The notes: generated by a model from the sequence alone, not told the origin. Counted from the stretch's first letter, positions 38,127-47,824 are shown. The stretch: DNA of 64,000 nt from Rhodoferax sediminis (GCF_006970865.1 NZ_CP035503.1:509001-573000); one strand, 5' to 3'. Translations and numbers: made by a program.

Positions 38127-39534
38127 GACAGCAATCGATGTGGTCATCATGGCCGCGGGCAAGGGCACGCGGATGAAGAGCCGCTTGCCCAAAGTATTGC
38201 ACCGCCTGGCCGGGCGTGCCCTGCTCGACCATGTGATCGACACGGCCGCCGGCCTGAATGCGCGCCATGTGGTTGTCGTGACCGGTCACGGTGCTACTGA
38301 AGTTGAAGCGGCTTGCCAAGGCGTGGCAAGGGCTACAGCCGGTTTTGACATAAAGTTTGTACGCCAGGAGCCGCAGCTGGGCACCGGCCACGCCGTGCAG
38401 CAGGCGGCCCCAATGCTGCCCGATGACGGCGTCGTCGTGGTGCTCTCGGGCGACGTGCCTTTGACCCGCGCTGAAGCCTTGCGCGCCCTGATCGAGGCCT
38501 GCGGCGGGGACAAGCTGGCGCTGTTGACCATCAACTTCACCGACCCGACCGGGTATGGACGCATCGTGCGTGCGGGCGCGTCGGTGCAGGCCATCGTCGA
38601 GCACAGGGACGCGAGCGAAGCCCAGCGCGCGATCACGGAGGTGTACAGCGGCATCATGGCCGTGCCGGCGCGCCGGCTCAAAGGCTGGCTGGGGCGGCTG
38701 GACAACAAGAACGTGCAGGGCGAGTACTACCTGACCGATATCGTGAAGCTGGCCGTGGCCGACGGCGTGCCGGTGGTCGCGCACCGGATTGACGACGCGC
38801 TGCAGGTGGCCGGTGTCAACAGCCCGGTGCAGCTGGCCGAGCTCGAGCGAGCGCTGCAGCTGCAGCAGGCACGCGCGCTGATGGAGCAGGGTGTGCGCAT
38901 CGCGGACCCCGCGCGGTTCGATCTGCGCGGCACGCTGGTCTGCGCGCAGGACGTGGAAATCGACGTGAACTGCGTGTTCGAGGGCCGCGTCAGCCTGGGC
39001 GAGGGCGTGAAGATCGGCGCCCATTGCGTGATTGCGAATGCGGTGATCGCGGCCGGCGCGGTGATCCATCCGTTCACCCACATCGAAGGCGGCCCGCACA
39101 GCGCGCAGGACCAGGTGGAGGTCGGCGCGGGCGCACGGATCGGCCCGTTTGCGCGTTTGCGACCAGGCGCCCATCTGGGTGCCGAGGTGCATATTGGCAA
39201 CTTTGTCGAAGTGAAGAATTCGACGCTGGCCAAAGGGGCCAAGGCCAACCATCTGGCCTATCTGGGCGACGCCAGCGTGGGCGAGCGCGTGAACTACGGG
39301 GCCGGCAGCATCACCGCCAACTACGACGGCGCCAACAAGCACCGCACGGTGATCGAGCACGACGTGCACATCGGCAGCAACTGCGTGCTGGTGGCACCGG
39401 TGACGATTGGGGCCGGTGGCACCGTGGGCGGTGGCTCCACCATCATCCGCGACACGCCGCCGGGCGCCTTGAGCGTTGCGCGCGGCCGGCAGGTGAGCAT
39501 TGCCGACTGGCAGCGCCCGGCGAAGAAAAAATAG
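38125..39534 (+). CDS. glmU: Bifunctional GlmU (GlcNAc-1-P uridyltransferase/GlcN-1-P acetyltransferase)
   Basis: Makes UDP-GlcNAc for peptidoglycan and LPS. The 469-residue protein has an N-terminal uridyltransferase domain (VVIMAAGKGTRMKSRLPKVL at residues 6-25, QLGTGHAVQQA near 95) and a C-terminal left-handed beta-helix acetyltransferase domain (hexapeptide repeats from about residue 255, NYGAGSITANYDGANKHRT near 395). AGGAGG lies four bases ahead of the ATG. Copy 8 of the coding repeat falls between the GHG and the QEPQLGTGHAV motifs and seems to add several residues. glmS lies 1.3 kb downstream on the same strand. Confidence 0.96.
   Translation: MTAIDVVIMAAGKGTRMKSRLPKVLHRLAGRALLDHVIDTAAGLNARHVVVVTGHGATEVEAACQGVARATAGFDIKFVRQEPQLGTGHAVQQAAPMLPDDGVVVVLSGDVPLTRAEALRALIEACGGDKLALLTINFTDPTGYGRIVRAGASVQAIVEHRDASEAQRAITEVYSGIMAVPARRLKGWLGRLDNKNVQGEYYLTDIVKLAVADGVPVVAHRIDDALQVAGVNSPVQLAELERALQLQQARALMEQGVRIADPARFDLRGTLVCAQDVEIDVNCVFEGRVSLGEGVKIGAHCVIANAVIAAGAVIHPFTHIEGGPHSAQDQVEVGAGARIGPFARLRPGAHLGAEVHIGNFVEVKNSTLAKGAKANHLAYLGDASVGERVNYGAGSITANYDGANKHRTVIEHDVHIGSNCVLVAPVTIGAGGTVGGGSTIIRDTPPGALSVARGRQVSIADWQRPAKKK
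38293..38344 (+). repeat. Coding repeat copy 8 (in glmU)
   Basis: GCTACTGAAGTTGAAGC at 38293-38309, 20 nt, then GGGCTACAGCCGGTTTTGAC. It is translated as VEAACQGVARATA. The right end of the palindrome is GAAGC rather than TAGC, but the later boxes are strong matches. Confidence 0.72.
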
Positions 39535-39573
39535 CCCGCAAGCAGGCCTGCTCCTGCCAGCGGGGTGAAACGG

Positions 39574-40080
39574 TCAATTGCGGCTTGTGGCCCAGGGATC
39601 CAGGGCAGCGTTTTCCGGGTTGGGGTTCAAGTCCGTCAAGACGGAAATTCCCATGACTTGAGACTTCTTGGATCCGGAAGGCTTCAAGTTTTTGTCGGCC
39701 TTGGCCATGCGCTGTTCGAGCTGCTGGCGAACGCTGATCTGGCCGGAGCGGTCCGGGCGGCTCAGGGCGGCCAGCGAGAGTTTCAGGCGGAACTCGTCCG
39801 GCGAGGGCATCCCGCGCTTGCCGGGCGCGGCGCCGGTCGGCGGCGCGCCGGATGGAGACGATTTTGTTCAACGGTACGTTCGCCAGCACCGCCTGGCCCG
39901 GAAACACCGTTTGCAGGTAACAAGGAGGTCGGCCTGCGCGGGCGTCAGCAGCGCCTCCGAGGTGTACCGGTCATCGCGAGGCGAGGGCGCGCGCACGAAC
40001 TTGAGGTACAGCAGCGCGACCAGCACCAGCACCAGCACCAGCACGATGCCCGGCAGGGCCCAACTCCAGATTGATTGCAT
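39574..40080 (-). pseudogene. Broken DUF2726-like membrane protein gene
   Basis: The start (40080) encodes a membrane helix (WALPGIVLVLVLVLVALLYL) and LTPAQADLLVTCK, then hits a stop at 39868. The family-like continuation FPGQAVLANVPLNKIVSIRR is in another frame across about 39900-39800. Downstream, from about 39810, sensible coding (MPSPDEFRLKLSLAALSRPD to the stop at 39574) resumes in the first frame. Two opposite frameshifts would reunite the pieces. The middle resembles DUF2726 proteins as I remember them. It could be a decayed gene or reflect sequence errors. Confidence 0.55.
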
Positions 40081-40212
40081 GGCCCTCCCCCGATTCGATT
40101 ATTTTGGGGAATACCCTTGCCTATAGGGCGCGGTGAGATTTTTCGGGCCATAGCGTGGGAAAGTGGACGGATCAGGTCCGTCGGTCGCCATGGGAGGGTG
40201 GTTTGCCTGCGT

Positions 40213-40704
40213 CTATCCGCTGGACGCCAGCGGCACCAGGGGTTCGAACTTGCTGCGCTTCACGCTGAAAAAGGCCTTGACGTTGCGCACGTTGGCATCC
40301 ACGGTGAACAGGCGCTGCACCAGCGCCAGGTAACCCGGCATGTCGGCGGCGACGACGATCAGGCAAAAGTCAGGCCCGGGCGAGACGCGGTAGCACTGCT
40401 GCACGGCCTCGTCCGCGGACACGCGTGCCTCGAACGCGGCCAGGCGCTCCGCATCCTGCCGGTCCAGCGTGATCTCGACGATGGCCGTGAGCCCGAAGCC
40501 CAGCATCGGCGCCAGCCGGTCGGCGCTGAGGATGGCGATCTGCCGCTCGATCAACCCGGCGCCCGCCAGACGCTTGACGCGCCGCAGACAGGTTGGCGGC
40601 GAGACATGGACCCGCTGCGCCAGCGCCTGATTGCTCAGCGAGGCATCGCGCTGGAGCTGGTCGAGCAGGCGAATGTCGGTTTCGTCTATTGTCATTTGTT
40701 CCAT
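40213..40704 (-). CDS. Lrp/AsnC family transcriptional regulator
   Basis: A 163-residue regulator with the AsnC-type helix-turn-helix at residues about 8-55 (TDIRLLDQLQRDASLSNQAL, then VSPPTCLRRVKRLAGAGLIE) and the C-terminal RAM effector domain (GLTAIVEITLDRQDAERLAA, then VSPGPDFCLIVVAADMPGYL). It probably binds an amino acid. It is divergent from glmS across an AT-rich 134-bp region, and it may regulate itself there. Confidence 0.92.
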   Translation of the reverse strand: MEQMTIDETDIRLLDQLQRDASLSNQALAQRVHVSPPTCLRRVKRLAGAGLIERQIAILSADRLAPMLGFGLTAIVEITLDRQDAERLAAFEARVSADEAVQQCYRVSPGPDFCLIVVAADMPGYLALVQRLFTVDANVRNVKAFFSVKRSKFEPLVPLASSG

Positions 40705-40745
40705 AAAATAGTTATATAAGAAATAAAATTTCTCTAAAATAGACG

Positions 40746-40763
40746 TTTGAAATTTTATTCAAA
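40746..40763. promoter_or_regulatory. Dyad in the Lrp-glmS intergenic region
   Basis: The AT-rich stretch between the Lrp/AsnC gene and glmS contains the dyad TTTGAA-ATTTTA-TTCAAA. It differs sharply in composition from the surrounding GC-rich DNA. It may be an Lrp-type operator for the regulator, for glmS, or for both. This is inference from position and symmetry only. Confidence 0.4.
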
Positions 40764-40838
40764 TAAGTATCCATATTAGATATTAAATTTTTCATCAATC
40801 ACTCTACGATTCAGCCACTGAATTTCTTGGGAGCTTCC

Positions 40839-42713
40839 ATGTGCGGTATCGTCGGCGCGGTCTCGAACCGCAATATCGTCCCCATTCTTGTACAGGGTCT
40901 GCAGCGGCTGGAGTACCGTGGTTACGACTCGTGCGGCGTCGCGGTGTATGACCATGGCCTCAAACGCGCGCGCAGCACCTCGCGCGTAGCGGAACTGCTG
41001 GAACAGGTCGGCGCCGGGCACCTGCAGGGTACGACCGGCATCGCGCACACGCGCTGGGCCACGCACGGCGCGCCGGTGGTGCACAACGCGCATCCGCATT
41101 TCAGCCACGGGCCCGGCACCGACGCCACGGCCAAGCCCGGCCGCATTGCCCTGGTGCACAACGGCATCATCGAAAACCACGATGAACTGCGTGCCATGCT
41201 GCAGGCCAGGGGCTATGGGTTTGCGAGCCAGACCGATACCGAAGTCATCGCCCACCTGATCGATTCGCTGTACGACGGCGACCTGTTCGATGCTGTGAAA
41301 CTGGCCCTGCCGCAACTGCACGGCGCCTACGCGATTGCGGTGTTCTGCAAGGACGAGCCGCACCGGGTGATCGGCGCGCGTGCGGGCTCGCCGCTGATTC
41401 TCGGGGTGGGCAAAGAGGGCGGCGAGAACTTCCTCGCCAGCGATGCCATGGCCCTGGCCGGCGTGACCGACCAGATCGTCTACCTCGAAGAGGGCGACGT
41501 GGTCGATGTGCAGCTCGGCAAATACTGGATCGTGGACAAGTCCCACAAGCCCATCCAGCGCGAGGTCAAGACCGTGCACGCGCACAGCGGCGCGGCGGAA
41601 CTGGGGCCGTACCGCCATTACATGCAAAAGGAAATCTTCGAGCAGCCGCGCGCCATTGCCGACACCCTTGAAGGGGTCGAGGGCATCGTTCCCGAGCTGT
41701 TCGAAGCCATGGGCAATCACCGTGCCGGCGAGGGCGCGTACCGCACCTTCAAGGACATCGATTCGGTGCTGATCCTGGCCTGCGGTACCAGCTACTACAG
41801 CGGCTGCGTGGCCAAGTACTGGCTGGAGAGCATTGCCAGGGTGCCCACGCAGGTGGAGGTGGCCAGCGAATACCGCTACCGCGACTCCGTGCCGAACCCG
41901 AAAACGCTGGTGGTCACGATCACGCAGTCCGGCGAAACGGCGGACACGCTGGCCGCACTGCGCCATGCGCAGTCGCTGGGCATGGCGCACACCCTGACCA
42001 TCTGCAACGTCTCCACCTCGGCCATGGTGCGCGAATGCAAGCTGGCCTACATCACGCGCGCCGGCGTCGAGATCGGTGTGGCGTCGACCAAGGCCTTCAC
42101 CACGCAGCTGGCCGGCCTGTTTTTGCTGACGCTGGCGCTGGCGCAGGCCAAGGGGCGACTCAGTGACGAGCAGGAGGCGGCGCACCTCAAGGCCATGCGC
42201 CACCTGCCGGCCGCGCTGGCCGCCGTGCTGGCGCTGGAGCCGCAAGTCATCAGCTGGGCCGAAGACTTCGCCAGGATGGAAAACGCGCTGTTCCTGGGCC
42301 GCGGCCTGCACTACCCGATCGCGCTGGAGGGCGCCCTGAAGCTCAAGGAAATCAGCTACATCCATGCCGAGGCCTACCCGGCCGGCGAGCTCAAGCATGG
42401 TCCGCTGGCGCTGGTCACCAGCGCCATGCCGGTAGTCACCGTGGCGCCCAACGACGCGCTGCTGGAAAAACTCAAGAGCAACATGCAGGAGGTGCGCGCA
42501 CGCGGCGGCGTGCTCTACGTGCTGGCCGATGCCGACACCCGCATCGAGAGCGCCGAAGGCATCCACGTCATCCGCATGCCCGAAAACTATGGCGCGCTGT
42601 CCCCGCTCTTGCATGTGGTGCCGCTGCAACTGCTCGCGTATCACACGGCCTGTGCGCGCGGCACCGATGTAGACAAACCGAGAAATTTGGCGAAAAGTGT
42701 GACTGTTGAATAA
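40839..42713 (+). CDS. glmS: Glutamine-fructose-6-phosphate aminotransferase (isomerising)
   Basis: First committed step of amino-sugar synthesis: makes glucosamine-6-phosphate from fructose-6-phosphate and glutamine. The 624-residue protein starts with [12 protein letters not shown]; the Cys after the initiator is the glutaminase nucleophile, which fixes the start at 40839 (GGAG ahead). TRWATHGAP and [11 protein letters not shown] are in the N-terminal domain. Two sugar-isomerase domains follow ([17 protein letters not shown] near 315, [16 protein letters not shown] near 370) and the C-terminus ends NLAKSVTVE as usual. It feeds glmU upstream through GlmM, which is not in the window. Confidence 0.97.
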   Translation: MCGIVGAVSNRNIVPILVQGLQRLEYRGYDSCGVAVYDHGLKRARSTSRVAELLEQVGAGHLQGTTGIAHTRWATHGAPVVHNAHPHFSHGPGTDATAKPGRIALVHNGIIENHDELRAMLQARGYGFASQTDTEVIAHLIDSLYDGDLFDAVKLALPQLHGAYAIAVFCKDEPHRVIGARAGSPLILGVGKEGGENFLASDAMALAGVTDQIVYLEEGDVVDVQLGKYWIVDKSHKPIQREVKTVHAHSGAAELGPYRHYMQKEIFEQPRAIADTLEGVEGIVPELFEAMGNHRAGEGAYRTFKDIDSVLILACGTSYYSGCVAKYWLESIARVPTQVEVASEYRYRDSVPNPKTLVVTITQSGETADTLAALRHAQSLGMAHTLTICNVSTSAMVRECKLAYITRAGVEIGVASTKAFTTQLAGLFLLTLALAQAKGRLSDEQEAAHLKAMRHLPAALAAVLALEPQVISWAEDFARMENALFLGRGLHYPIALEGALKLKEISYIHAEAYPAGELKHGPLALVTSAMPVVTVAPNDALLEKLKSNMQEVRARGGVLYVLADADTRIESAEGIHVIRMPENYGALSPLLHVVPLQLLAYHTACARGTDVDKPRNLAKSVTVE

Positions 42714-42746
42714 CGGGCACACGCTTTGGCGCTAATTGTTCCGACC

Positions 42747-43382
42747 ATGAAGTCCACCGATTTGCCGACGATCCCGTCTATCTATCTCGCTCGCGTGCGC
42801 GAACTCCTCGGCAGCGGCGGCCGCAAGCTGCTCGGTTTGGTTGGCGCCCCCGGCGCAGGGAAGTCGACGCTGGCACTGGCCTTGCATCAGGCTTTTCCCG
42901 AGGCCTCGCAGGTGGTATCCATGGACGGTTTTCATCTGGCCAACACCGAGCTGCGGCGGCTTGGGCGCACCGAACGCAAGGGCGCTCCGGACACCTTTGA
43001 CAGCGCGGGCTATGCCGCTCTGCTGCAGCGCCTTCGCCATCAGCACGACGACGAGATCGTTTACGCGCCCGAGTTCAGGCGCGAACTCGAAGAGCCGATC
43101 GCAGGCGCCGTTCCGGTTTACCCACAGACCCGGCTCATCATCACCGAAGGAAACTACCTGCTGCTCGATGACGGCCACTGGGCAAGGCTGGCAACCATGC
43201 TTGACGACGTCTGGTATGTGGACGTTGACGACGCCGTGCGAAACGGCCGCCTTATCGAACGGCACCAGGATTTCGGTCGAAGCCCGGAAGCTGCGAAAGC
43301 ATGGGCCAACCGCACAGACGAGCCCAATGCCCGCCTGATCGCGACGACGAAGTCACGCGCGCGGCTGCTGTTTCAGTGGTAA
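42747..43382 (+). CDS. P-loop nucleoside/nucleotide kinase family protein
   Basis: A 211-residue phosphoribulokinase/uridine-kinase-like protein. The Walker A motif GLVGAPGAGKSTLALALHQA lies near residue 30, and VSMDGFHLANTELRRLGRTE with the catalytic Asp follows. IITEGNYLLLDDGHWARLA matches the family's Walker B/lid region. Relatives are variously called fructose- or pantothenate-kinase-like; the substrate is uncertain. ATG at 42747 is preferred to the upstream TTG. Its stop overlaps the NlpC gene start by one base (TAATG). Confidence 0.85.
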   Translation: MKSTDLPTIPSIYLARVRELLGSGGRKLLGLVGAPGAGKSTLALALHQAFPEASQVVSMDGFHLANTELRRLGRTERKGAPDTFDSAGYAALLQRLRHQHDDEIVYAPEFRRELEEPIAGAVPVYPQTRLIITEGNYLLLDDGHWARLATMLDDVWYVDVDDAVRNGRLIERHQDFGRSPEAAKAWANRTDEPNARLIATTKSRARLLFQW

Positions 43383-43909
43383 TGATTCCCGAATATCAGC
43401 CCGATCCTCGCGGCAAATCAAGTCTCGCTTGCATTGCCGTGACGCTTTTTGTCGCCCTTGGTGGATGCAGCACCGCGCCATCGGTCATCCGTGGCCCCGC
43501 TTCCGGCGACGCCGCCGAGGTTCCATCGCGCATCTCGCCGGAGCAGGCCGATGACATCACCATCTCCGCCGTCGGCCTGGTCGGCACGCCGTATCGCTAT
43601 GGCGGCAATACGCCCGACTCGGGTTTCGACTGTAGCGGACTGATTGGCTACGTGTACCGAACCCGGGCGGGGGTTGCGCCACCTCGAACGGTCTCAGGGC
43701 TGCAATACTGGGGCCAGCCGGTGTCGAGGGACAGTGTTCGCTCGGGCGACCTGGTCCTGTTTGCCAAGAGTGCCACCATTACGCACGCTGGCATCTACGT
43801 GGGCGATGGCCGTTTTGTCCACGCGCCGTCCACCGGCGGGGAAGTCAGGCTGGACCAGTTGAATTCCAGATATTGGTCCTCCCTGCGCGTGACTTTTCGC
43901 CGGCCTTGA
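43382..43909 (+). CDS. NlpC/P60 family lipoprotein (peptidoglycan endopeptidase)
   Basis: A 175-residue secreted cysteine peptidase that should cut stem peptides of peptidoglycan. The lipoprotein signal AVTLFVALGGC-STAP precedes the NlpC/P60 domain at residues about 60-175. The catalytic Cys is in SGFDCSGLIGYVYRTRAG, the His in ATITHAGIYVGDGRFVHAPS. The proline-rich PPRTVSGLQYWGQPV loop is family-typical. Translation is probably coupled to the kinase gene upstream. Confidence 0.92.
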   Translation: MIPEYQPDPRGKSSLACIAVTLFVALGGCSTAPSVIRGPASGDAAEVPSRISPEQADDITISAVGLVGTPYRYGGNTPDSGFDCSGLIGYVYRTRAGVAPPRTVSGLQYWGQPVSRDSVRSGDLVLFAKSATITHAGIYVGDGRFVHAPSTGGEVRLDQLNSRYWSSLRVTFRRP

Positions 43910-44035
43910 ACGACGCCAGAACAAGAAGCCAGACAAACCATTGACACGTTGCACCCGTAGGCGGGCCGGCGCGTGCGCCCTATGAATGAAGGCCAACTCC
44001 ATGCGGGAGGCCGTTGTCCTATGCTTTCCATAGTC

Positions 44036-44060
44036 ATTATCAATTGATAATCATTATCAA
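44036..44060. promoter_or_regulatory. Fur/PerR-type operator upstream of ahpC
   Basis: ATTATCAATTGATAAT (44036-44051) is a perfect palindrome and overlaps TTGATAAT-C-ATTATCAA (44044-44060), also perfect. The core GATAAT-C-ATTATC is identical to the centre of the classical Fur box and close to PerR boxes. It covers the -35 element of the predicted ahpC promoter, so a Fur-family protein could repress ahpC there. Confidence 0.7.
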
Positions 44061-44072
44061 ATAGGTTAGTAT
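44044..44072 (+). promoter_or_regulatory. Predicted sigma-70 promoter of ahpC
   Basis: TTGATA (44044-44049) and TAGTAT (44067-44072) are separated by 17 bases, close to the -35 and -10 consensus at ideal spacing. The ahpC start lies 45 bases downstream of the -10 element. The -35 hexamer is inside the Fur-like palindrome. Confidence 0.6.
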
Positions 44073-44117
44073 TAACCCTGATTTCAACGTCAACCACCTC
44101 TTAAAGAAAGACTCAAC

Positions 44118-44681
44118 ATGTCAATCATCAACACCCAGATCAAACCCTTCGCCGCCACCGCTTACAAGAATGGCAAATTCATCGACGTGACCCAGGAAAC
44201 CCTCAAGGGCAAGTGGGCCGTGCTGATGTTCTACCCCGCCGACTTCACCTTTGTGTGCCCGACGGAACTCGAAGACCTCGCCGATCACTACAGCCAGTTC
44301 AAGGACATGGGCGTCGAGGTCTACGGCGTCTCCACCGACAGCCACTTCGCGCACAAGGCCTGGCACGACACCTCGGAGGCCATCAAGAAGGTCCAATACG
44401 CGCTCATCGGCGACCCGACCCAGCAACTCTCGCGCAACTTCGAAGTCTTGATCGAAGAAGAAGGCATGGCGCTGCGCGGCACCTTCGTCATCAATCCCGA
44501 AGGCTTCATCAAGCTGATGGAAGTGCATGACAACGGCATTGGCCGCGATGCGTCGGAGCTGCTGCGCAAGGTCAAGGCCGCGCAATATGTTGCCGCCCAC
44601 CCGGGTGAAGTCTGCCCGGCCAAGTGGACCGAAGGTGCTGCCACGCTGACCCCCTCGCTCGACCTCGTCGGCAAGATCTGA
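44118..44681 (+). CDS. ahpC: Alkyl hydroperoxide reductase C (peroxiredoxin)
   Basis: A 187-residue 2-Cys peroxiredoxin that reduces hydrogen peroxide, organic peroxides and peroxynitrite. The peroxidatic Cys is in [17 protein letters not shown] (near residue 47) and the resolving Cys in [13 protein letters not shown] (near 166). [20 protein letters not shown] is typical of the AhpC1 group. It is followed at 97 bp by its reductase AhpF. A Fur/PerR-like site lies over the promoter. Confidence 0.97.
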   Translation: MSIINTQIKPFAATAYKNGKFIDVTQETLKGKWAVLMFYPADFTFVCPTELEDLADHYSQFKDMGVEVYGVSTDSHFAHKAWHDTSEAIKKVQYALIGDPTQQLSRNFEVLIEEEGMALRGTFVINPEGFIKLMEVHDNGIGRDASELLRKVKAAQYVAAHPGEVCPAKWTEGAATLTPSLDLVGKI

Positions 44682-44778
44682 GTCGTTGAGGAACCCGGTG
44701 GCGGCACGCCGCCACCCACCGTCGGCCCGGCACCGTATCGCCGGGCCGCGCCACGGCTGTAATTCAAGGAGATTCGCA

Positions 44779-46356
44779 ATGTTGGACACCAACCTGAGGG
44801 CTCAACTCAAGGCGTACCTCGAGCGCGTGAAACTGCCTTTCGAAATCATCGCCTCGCTGGACGACAGCGCCGCCGCCCGGGAGATGCACGGTCTGTTGAG
44901 CGACATCGTCTCGCTGTGTGACAAGATCACCTTGAGGACCGATGGCACGGACGTCCGCAAGCCCTCTTTCGCGCTGGCCGGCGCCGGCGAGGCGCCGCGC
45001 ATTCGTTTCGCGGCGATCCCGTTAGGGCATGAATTCGCCTCGCTCGTGCTGGCGCTGCTGCAGGTCGGCGGCCACCCGCCAAAGATTGAGACCGCACTGA
45101 TCGAGCAGATCAGGAATCTCGAGGGTGAATTCCGCTTCGAGACCTACATGTCGCTGAGCTGTCACAACTGCCCCGATGTCGTGCAGGCGCTGAACCTGAT
45201 GGCGGTGCTGAACCCCCGCGTGCACAGTGTCGTGATCGACGGCGCCCTGTACCAGCAGGAGGTGACCGAGCGCCAGGTGATGGCGGTCCCGATGGTGTTC
45301 CTGAACGGCGAGCATTTCGGCCAGGGCCGCATGGACGTCGAAGAGATTGTCGCCAGGCTTGATACCGGCACCGCGGCCCGCGATGCGGCCAGACTGAACG
45401 CGAAGCAAGCCTACGACGTGCTCATCGTCGGTGGTGGCCCGGCAGGGGCGGCCGCGGCCGTTTACGCGGCGCGCAAGGGCATCCGCACCGGCATGCTCGC
45501 CGAGCGCCTGGGCGGACAGACCATGGACACGATGGGCATCGAGAACTTCGTCTCGGTGCTCGAGACGGATGGGCCGAAGTTCGCGGCCGCGCTTGAGCAG
45601 CATGCCAGGTTGTACGAGGTGGACATCCTCAACCTGCAGCGTGCCGAGAAGCTGATTCCGGCCACCGACAACGACGGCCTGGTCGGCGTGCAGCTCGCCA
45701 ATGGCGCCACCCTGCACAGCAAAACCGTGATCCTGTCGACCGGCGCGCGCTGGCGCGAGGTCAACGTGTCGGGCGAGCGGGAATACCGCAACAAGGGGGT
45801 GGCCTACTGTCCGCACTGCGACGGCCCGCTGTTCAAGGGCAAGCGCGTGGCCGTGATCGGCGGCGGCAACTCCGGCGTCGAGGCGGCGATCGACCTGGCC
45901 GGCATCGTTGGCCATGTCACGCTGCTCGAATTCGGCGATGCGCTGCGCGCAGACGCTGTGCTCGTCAGCAAGCTGAAGAGCCTGAAAAATGTCGATATCC
46001 ATACCCAGGCGCAGACGACCGCGATCACCGGGGCCGACGGCAAGGTGAATGGTTTGACCTACATCGATCGGGCGAGCGGCGAATCGCGCCGCGTCGAACT
46101 CGAAGGCGTGTTTGTGCAGATCGGCCTGGTGCCGAACTCCGAGTGGCTCAAGGGAACGCTGGAGCTGTCGCGCCATGGCGAGATCGTGGTCGACGCGCGC
46201 GGCCAGACTTCGCTGCCGGGCGTGTTCGCCGCCGGCGACGTCACGACGGTGCCGTTCAAGCAGATCATCATCGCGACCGGTGATGGTGCAAAAGCGGCGC
46301 TCGGCGCATTCGACCACCTGATTCGCAGCTCGGCGCCGCAGGCGGTTGCGGCCTGA
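44779..46356 (+). CDS. ahpF: Alkyl hydroperoxide reductase subunit F
   Basis: NADH-dependent flavoprotein that recycles AhpC. The 525-residue protein has the N-terminal double thioredoxin-like domain with CxxC in [20 protein letters not shown] (near residue 130). The thioredoxin-reductase-like part follows: FAD motif [20 protein letters not shown] near 215, redox CxxC in [16 protein letters not shown] near 345, NADH motif [18 protein letters not shown], and [20 protein letters not shown] at the end. The ATG at 44779 has AAGGAGA eight bases ahead. Confidence 0.96.
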   Translation: MLDTNLRAQLKAYLERVKLPFEIIASLDDSAAAREMHGLLSDIVSLCDKITLRTDGTDVRKPSFALAGAGEAPRIRFAAIPLGHEFASLVLALLQVGGHPPKIETALIEQIRNLEGEFRFETYMSLSCHNCPDVVQALNLMAVLNPRVHSVVIDGALYQQEVTERQVMAVPMVFLNGEHFGQGRMDVEEIVARLDTGTAARDAARLNAKQAYDVLIVGGGPAGAAAAVYAARKGIRTGMLAERLGGQTMDTMGIENFVSVLETDGPKFAAALEQHARLYEVDILNLQRAEKLIPATDNDGLVGVQLANGATLHSKTVILSTGARWREVNVSGEREYRNKGVAYCPHCDGPLFKGKRVAVIGGGNSGVEAAIDLAGIVGHVTLLEFGDALRADAVLVSKLKSLKNVDIHTQAQTTAITGADGKVNGLTYIDRASGESRRVELEGVFVQIGLVPNSEWLKGTLELSRHGEIVVDARGQTSLPGVFAAGDVTTVPFKQIIIATGDGAKAALGAFDHLIRSSAPQAVAA

Positions 46357-46431
46357 TGGCGCGTACGGCGGCGATCCAAGATCAGTTACACGAGCGGTTG
46401 GAGGCGCATCAAAGGCGATTTGGCAGAGGGC

Positions 46432-46986
46432 TTAGATTGAAACGTCGCCGATGCCGCGCCGCTCCCGCATCGCGCGGCCAATGCTCGCGAGCGCGTCGTC
46501 GCCCAGTAGCCGCGCCGCCATTGGCAACAGTTCGGTGTTCTCGCGTTCGATATGGCGCTCGTACAGGCCGACCAGCGCCTCGACGTCGTCTGCCGTCAGG
46601 GGGACAGACTCGCCCGCCGCAATTTGCGCGAGGGTGATGCGCAGCCTCTGCCATTGCGCCTCCAGCGCGCGGTGGTCCCGCGTGAGACCTTCGGTCATCT
46701 CGTGCAGGCAGACCGCGTCCGAGCCGGCCATCGATTCGATCAGCGCGGGGAAGAGGTCAACCTCCTCGTCCTGGTGGTGATTGATGGCCGAGGTGTCGAA
46801 GTAACGCATCACGTTGGCCGCTGCGGTGCGTGCTTCGGGATCGGCGCCATGCAGCGCCAGGTGCGGCACCAGGCGGCGCAAGGTGGCGCACTGGCGCGCC
46901 ATGCGGTCGTGGCAGACCGAGAGCATCTCCAGCGGCGCCTCGGGGCCGGCGCTTGGGGTGGAAAATCCCGGGAAAGGTGTGTTCAT
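46432..46986 (-). CDS. Hemerythrin HHE-domain protein
   Basis: A 184-residue four-helix protein of the hemerythrin type, which binds a di-iron centre and, in related proteins, oxygen or nitric oxide. Candidate ligands are in INHHQDEEVDLFPAL (near residue 75), LTRDHRALEAQW (near 105) and LYERHIERENTELLP (near 145). The ATG at 46986 overlaps the stop of the PAS gene (ATGA). It is the last gene of a five-gene operon with two DUF2249 genes and fdxA opposite an NsrR-like regulator, so a role in NO or nitrosative stress is likely. Confidence 0.9.
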   Translation of the reverse strand: MNTPFPGFSTPSAGPEAPLEMLSVCHDRMARQCATLRRLVPHLALHGADPEARTAAANVMRYFDTSAINHHQDEEVDLFPALIESMAGSDAVCLHEMTEGLTRDHRALEAQWQRLRITLAQIAAGESVPLTADDVEALVGLYERHIERENTELLPMAARLLGDDALASIGRAMRERRGIGDVSI

Positions 46987-47468
46987 GCGGTGGACTCCCC
47001 GTTTTCTTTGACGCCGTCCTTTGCTTTTTCTTCCAGCTCGTTCAGGCGCGCGCGAAGAGCGCCGTCTGCGAGATAGCGCGCGGTGCAATCGCGGCCCACG
47101 GCCAGCGCGCCGACGACGGCACCGGCCTCGTCGCGCACCAGCGCAAAGCTCAGGTCCACATACAGCTTGGTTCCGTTCTTGTGCATGGAGCGCGTGGTCA
47201 GCACGCGGTTCACGTATTTCTGCTGTCCGGTGCTGACGGCGTGGTTAAAGCCGTCCCAATGGGCGCGCCGCAGGCGCTCCGGGATGATGATGTCAAGGCT
47301 CTGCCCCAAGGCTTCGTCGGCCGTGTGTCCAAAAACAGTCTCGGCGCCAGCGTTCCAGAGCCGGATCGCACCATCGCGGTCCGCAAAGATGATGGCCTCG
47401 GGCGCCTGCTCGACGATGGCCCGGTGCAAATCCAGGCTGCCATTGCCGATCTTGGACTCCTGCTGCAT
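46983..47468 (-). CDS. PAS-domain protein
   Basis: A 161-residue soluble protein that is one PAS domain (residues about 12-130) with a short charged coiled tail. HRAIVEQAPEAIIFADRDGA, LWNAGAETVFGHTADEALG and VVGALAVGRDCTARYLADGA follow the PAS/PAC pattern. There is no output domain, so it probably passes a redox or gas signal to a partner protein, perhaps the hemerythrin whose gene it overlaps. The ligand is not predictable. Confidence 0.85.
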   Translation of the reverse strand: MQQESKIGNGSLDLHRAIVEQAPEAIIFADRDGAIRLWNAGAETVFGHTADEALGQSLDIIIPERLRRAHWDGFNHAVSTGQQKYVNRVLTTRSMHKNGTKLYVDLSFALVRDEAGAVVGALAVGRDCTARYLADGALRARLNELEEKAKDGVKENGESTA

Positions 47469-47500
47469 GGTGACTTCTGCCCGAAGTTTCGCGGAGATCG

Positions 47501-47764
47501 TCAGTGTCGGATGAAATCGATCACCACACCGTCCGGTCCGCGCTGGCGGTAGGCGATCTCCACCGCGTCGGCGTAGCGTGCCTGCAGTTGCTGCAGCAGG
47601 GGCAAGGGATCGTGGTCATTGACGAAGCGCATGGTCTCGCCTGCACGCAGGGCATCCAGTGCGCCAAAAATGGCGGCATGACGAAAGCGTTTGGCAATGC
47701 CGCGCGCATCAAAGGGGTACAGCGCATCGGGGGAAAGGTGGGAGTGGGGCTGGATGGTTTCCAT
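47501..47764 (-). CDS. DUF2249 domain protein
   Basis: An 87-residue protein with the DUF2249 core: FDARGIAKRFRHAAIFGALD, then RAGETMRFVNDHDPLPLLQQ (the NDHDP motif), followed by the strand-rich end. DUF2249 proteins occur next to hemerythrins, nitrite and NO reductases and Rrf2 regulators; their biochemical role is unknown. It lies 32 bp upstream of the PAS gene in the same operon. Confidence 0.87.
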   Translation of the reverse strand: METIQPHSHLSPDALYPFDARGIAKRFRHAAIFGALDALRAGETMRFVNDHDPLPLLQQLQARYADAVEIAYRQRGPDGVVIDFIRH

Positions 47765-47824
47765 CTTTTGATCTCCGTTTCAAAAATAGGGGGCGCTGGG
47801 CGCGGCAGAAAGGGCCGATGCGCC

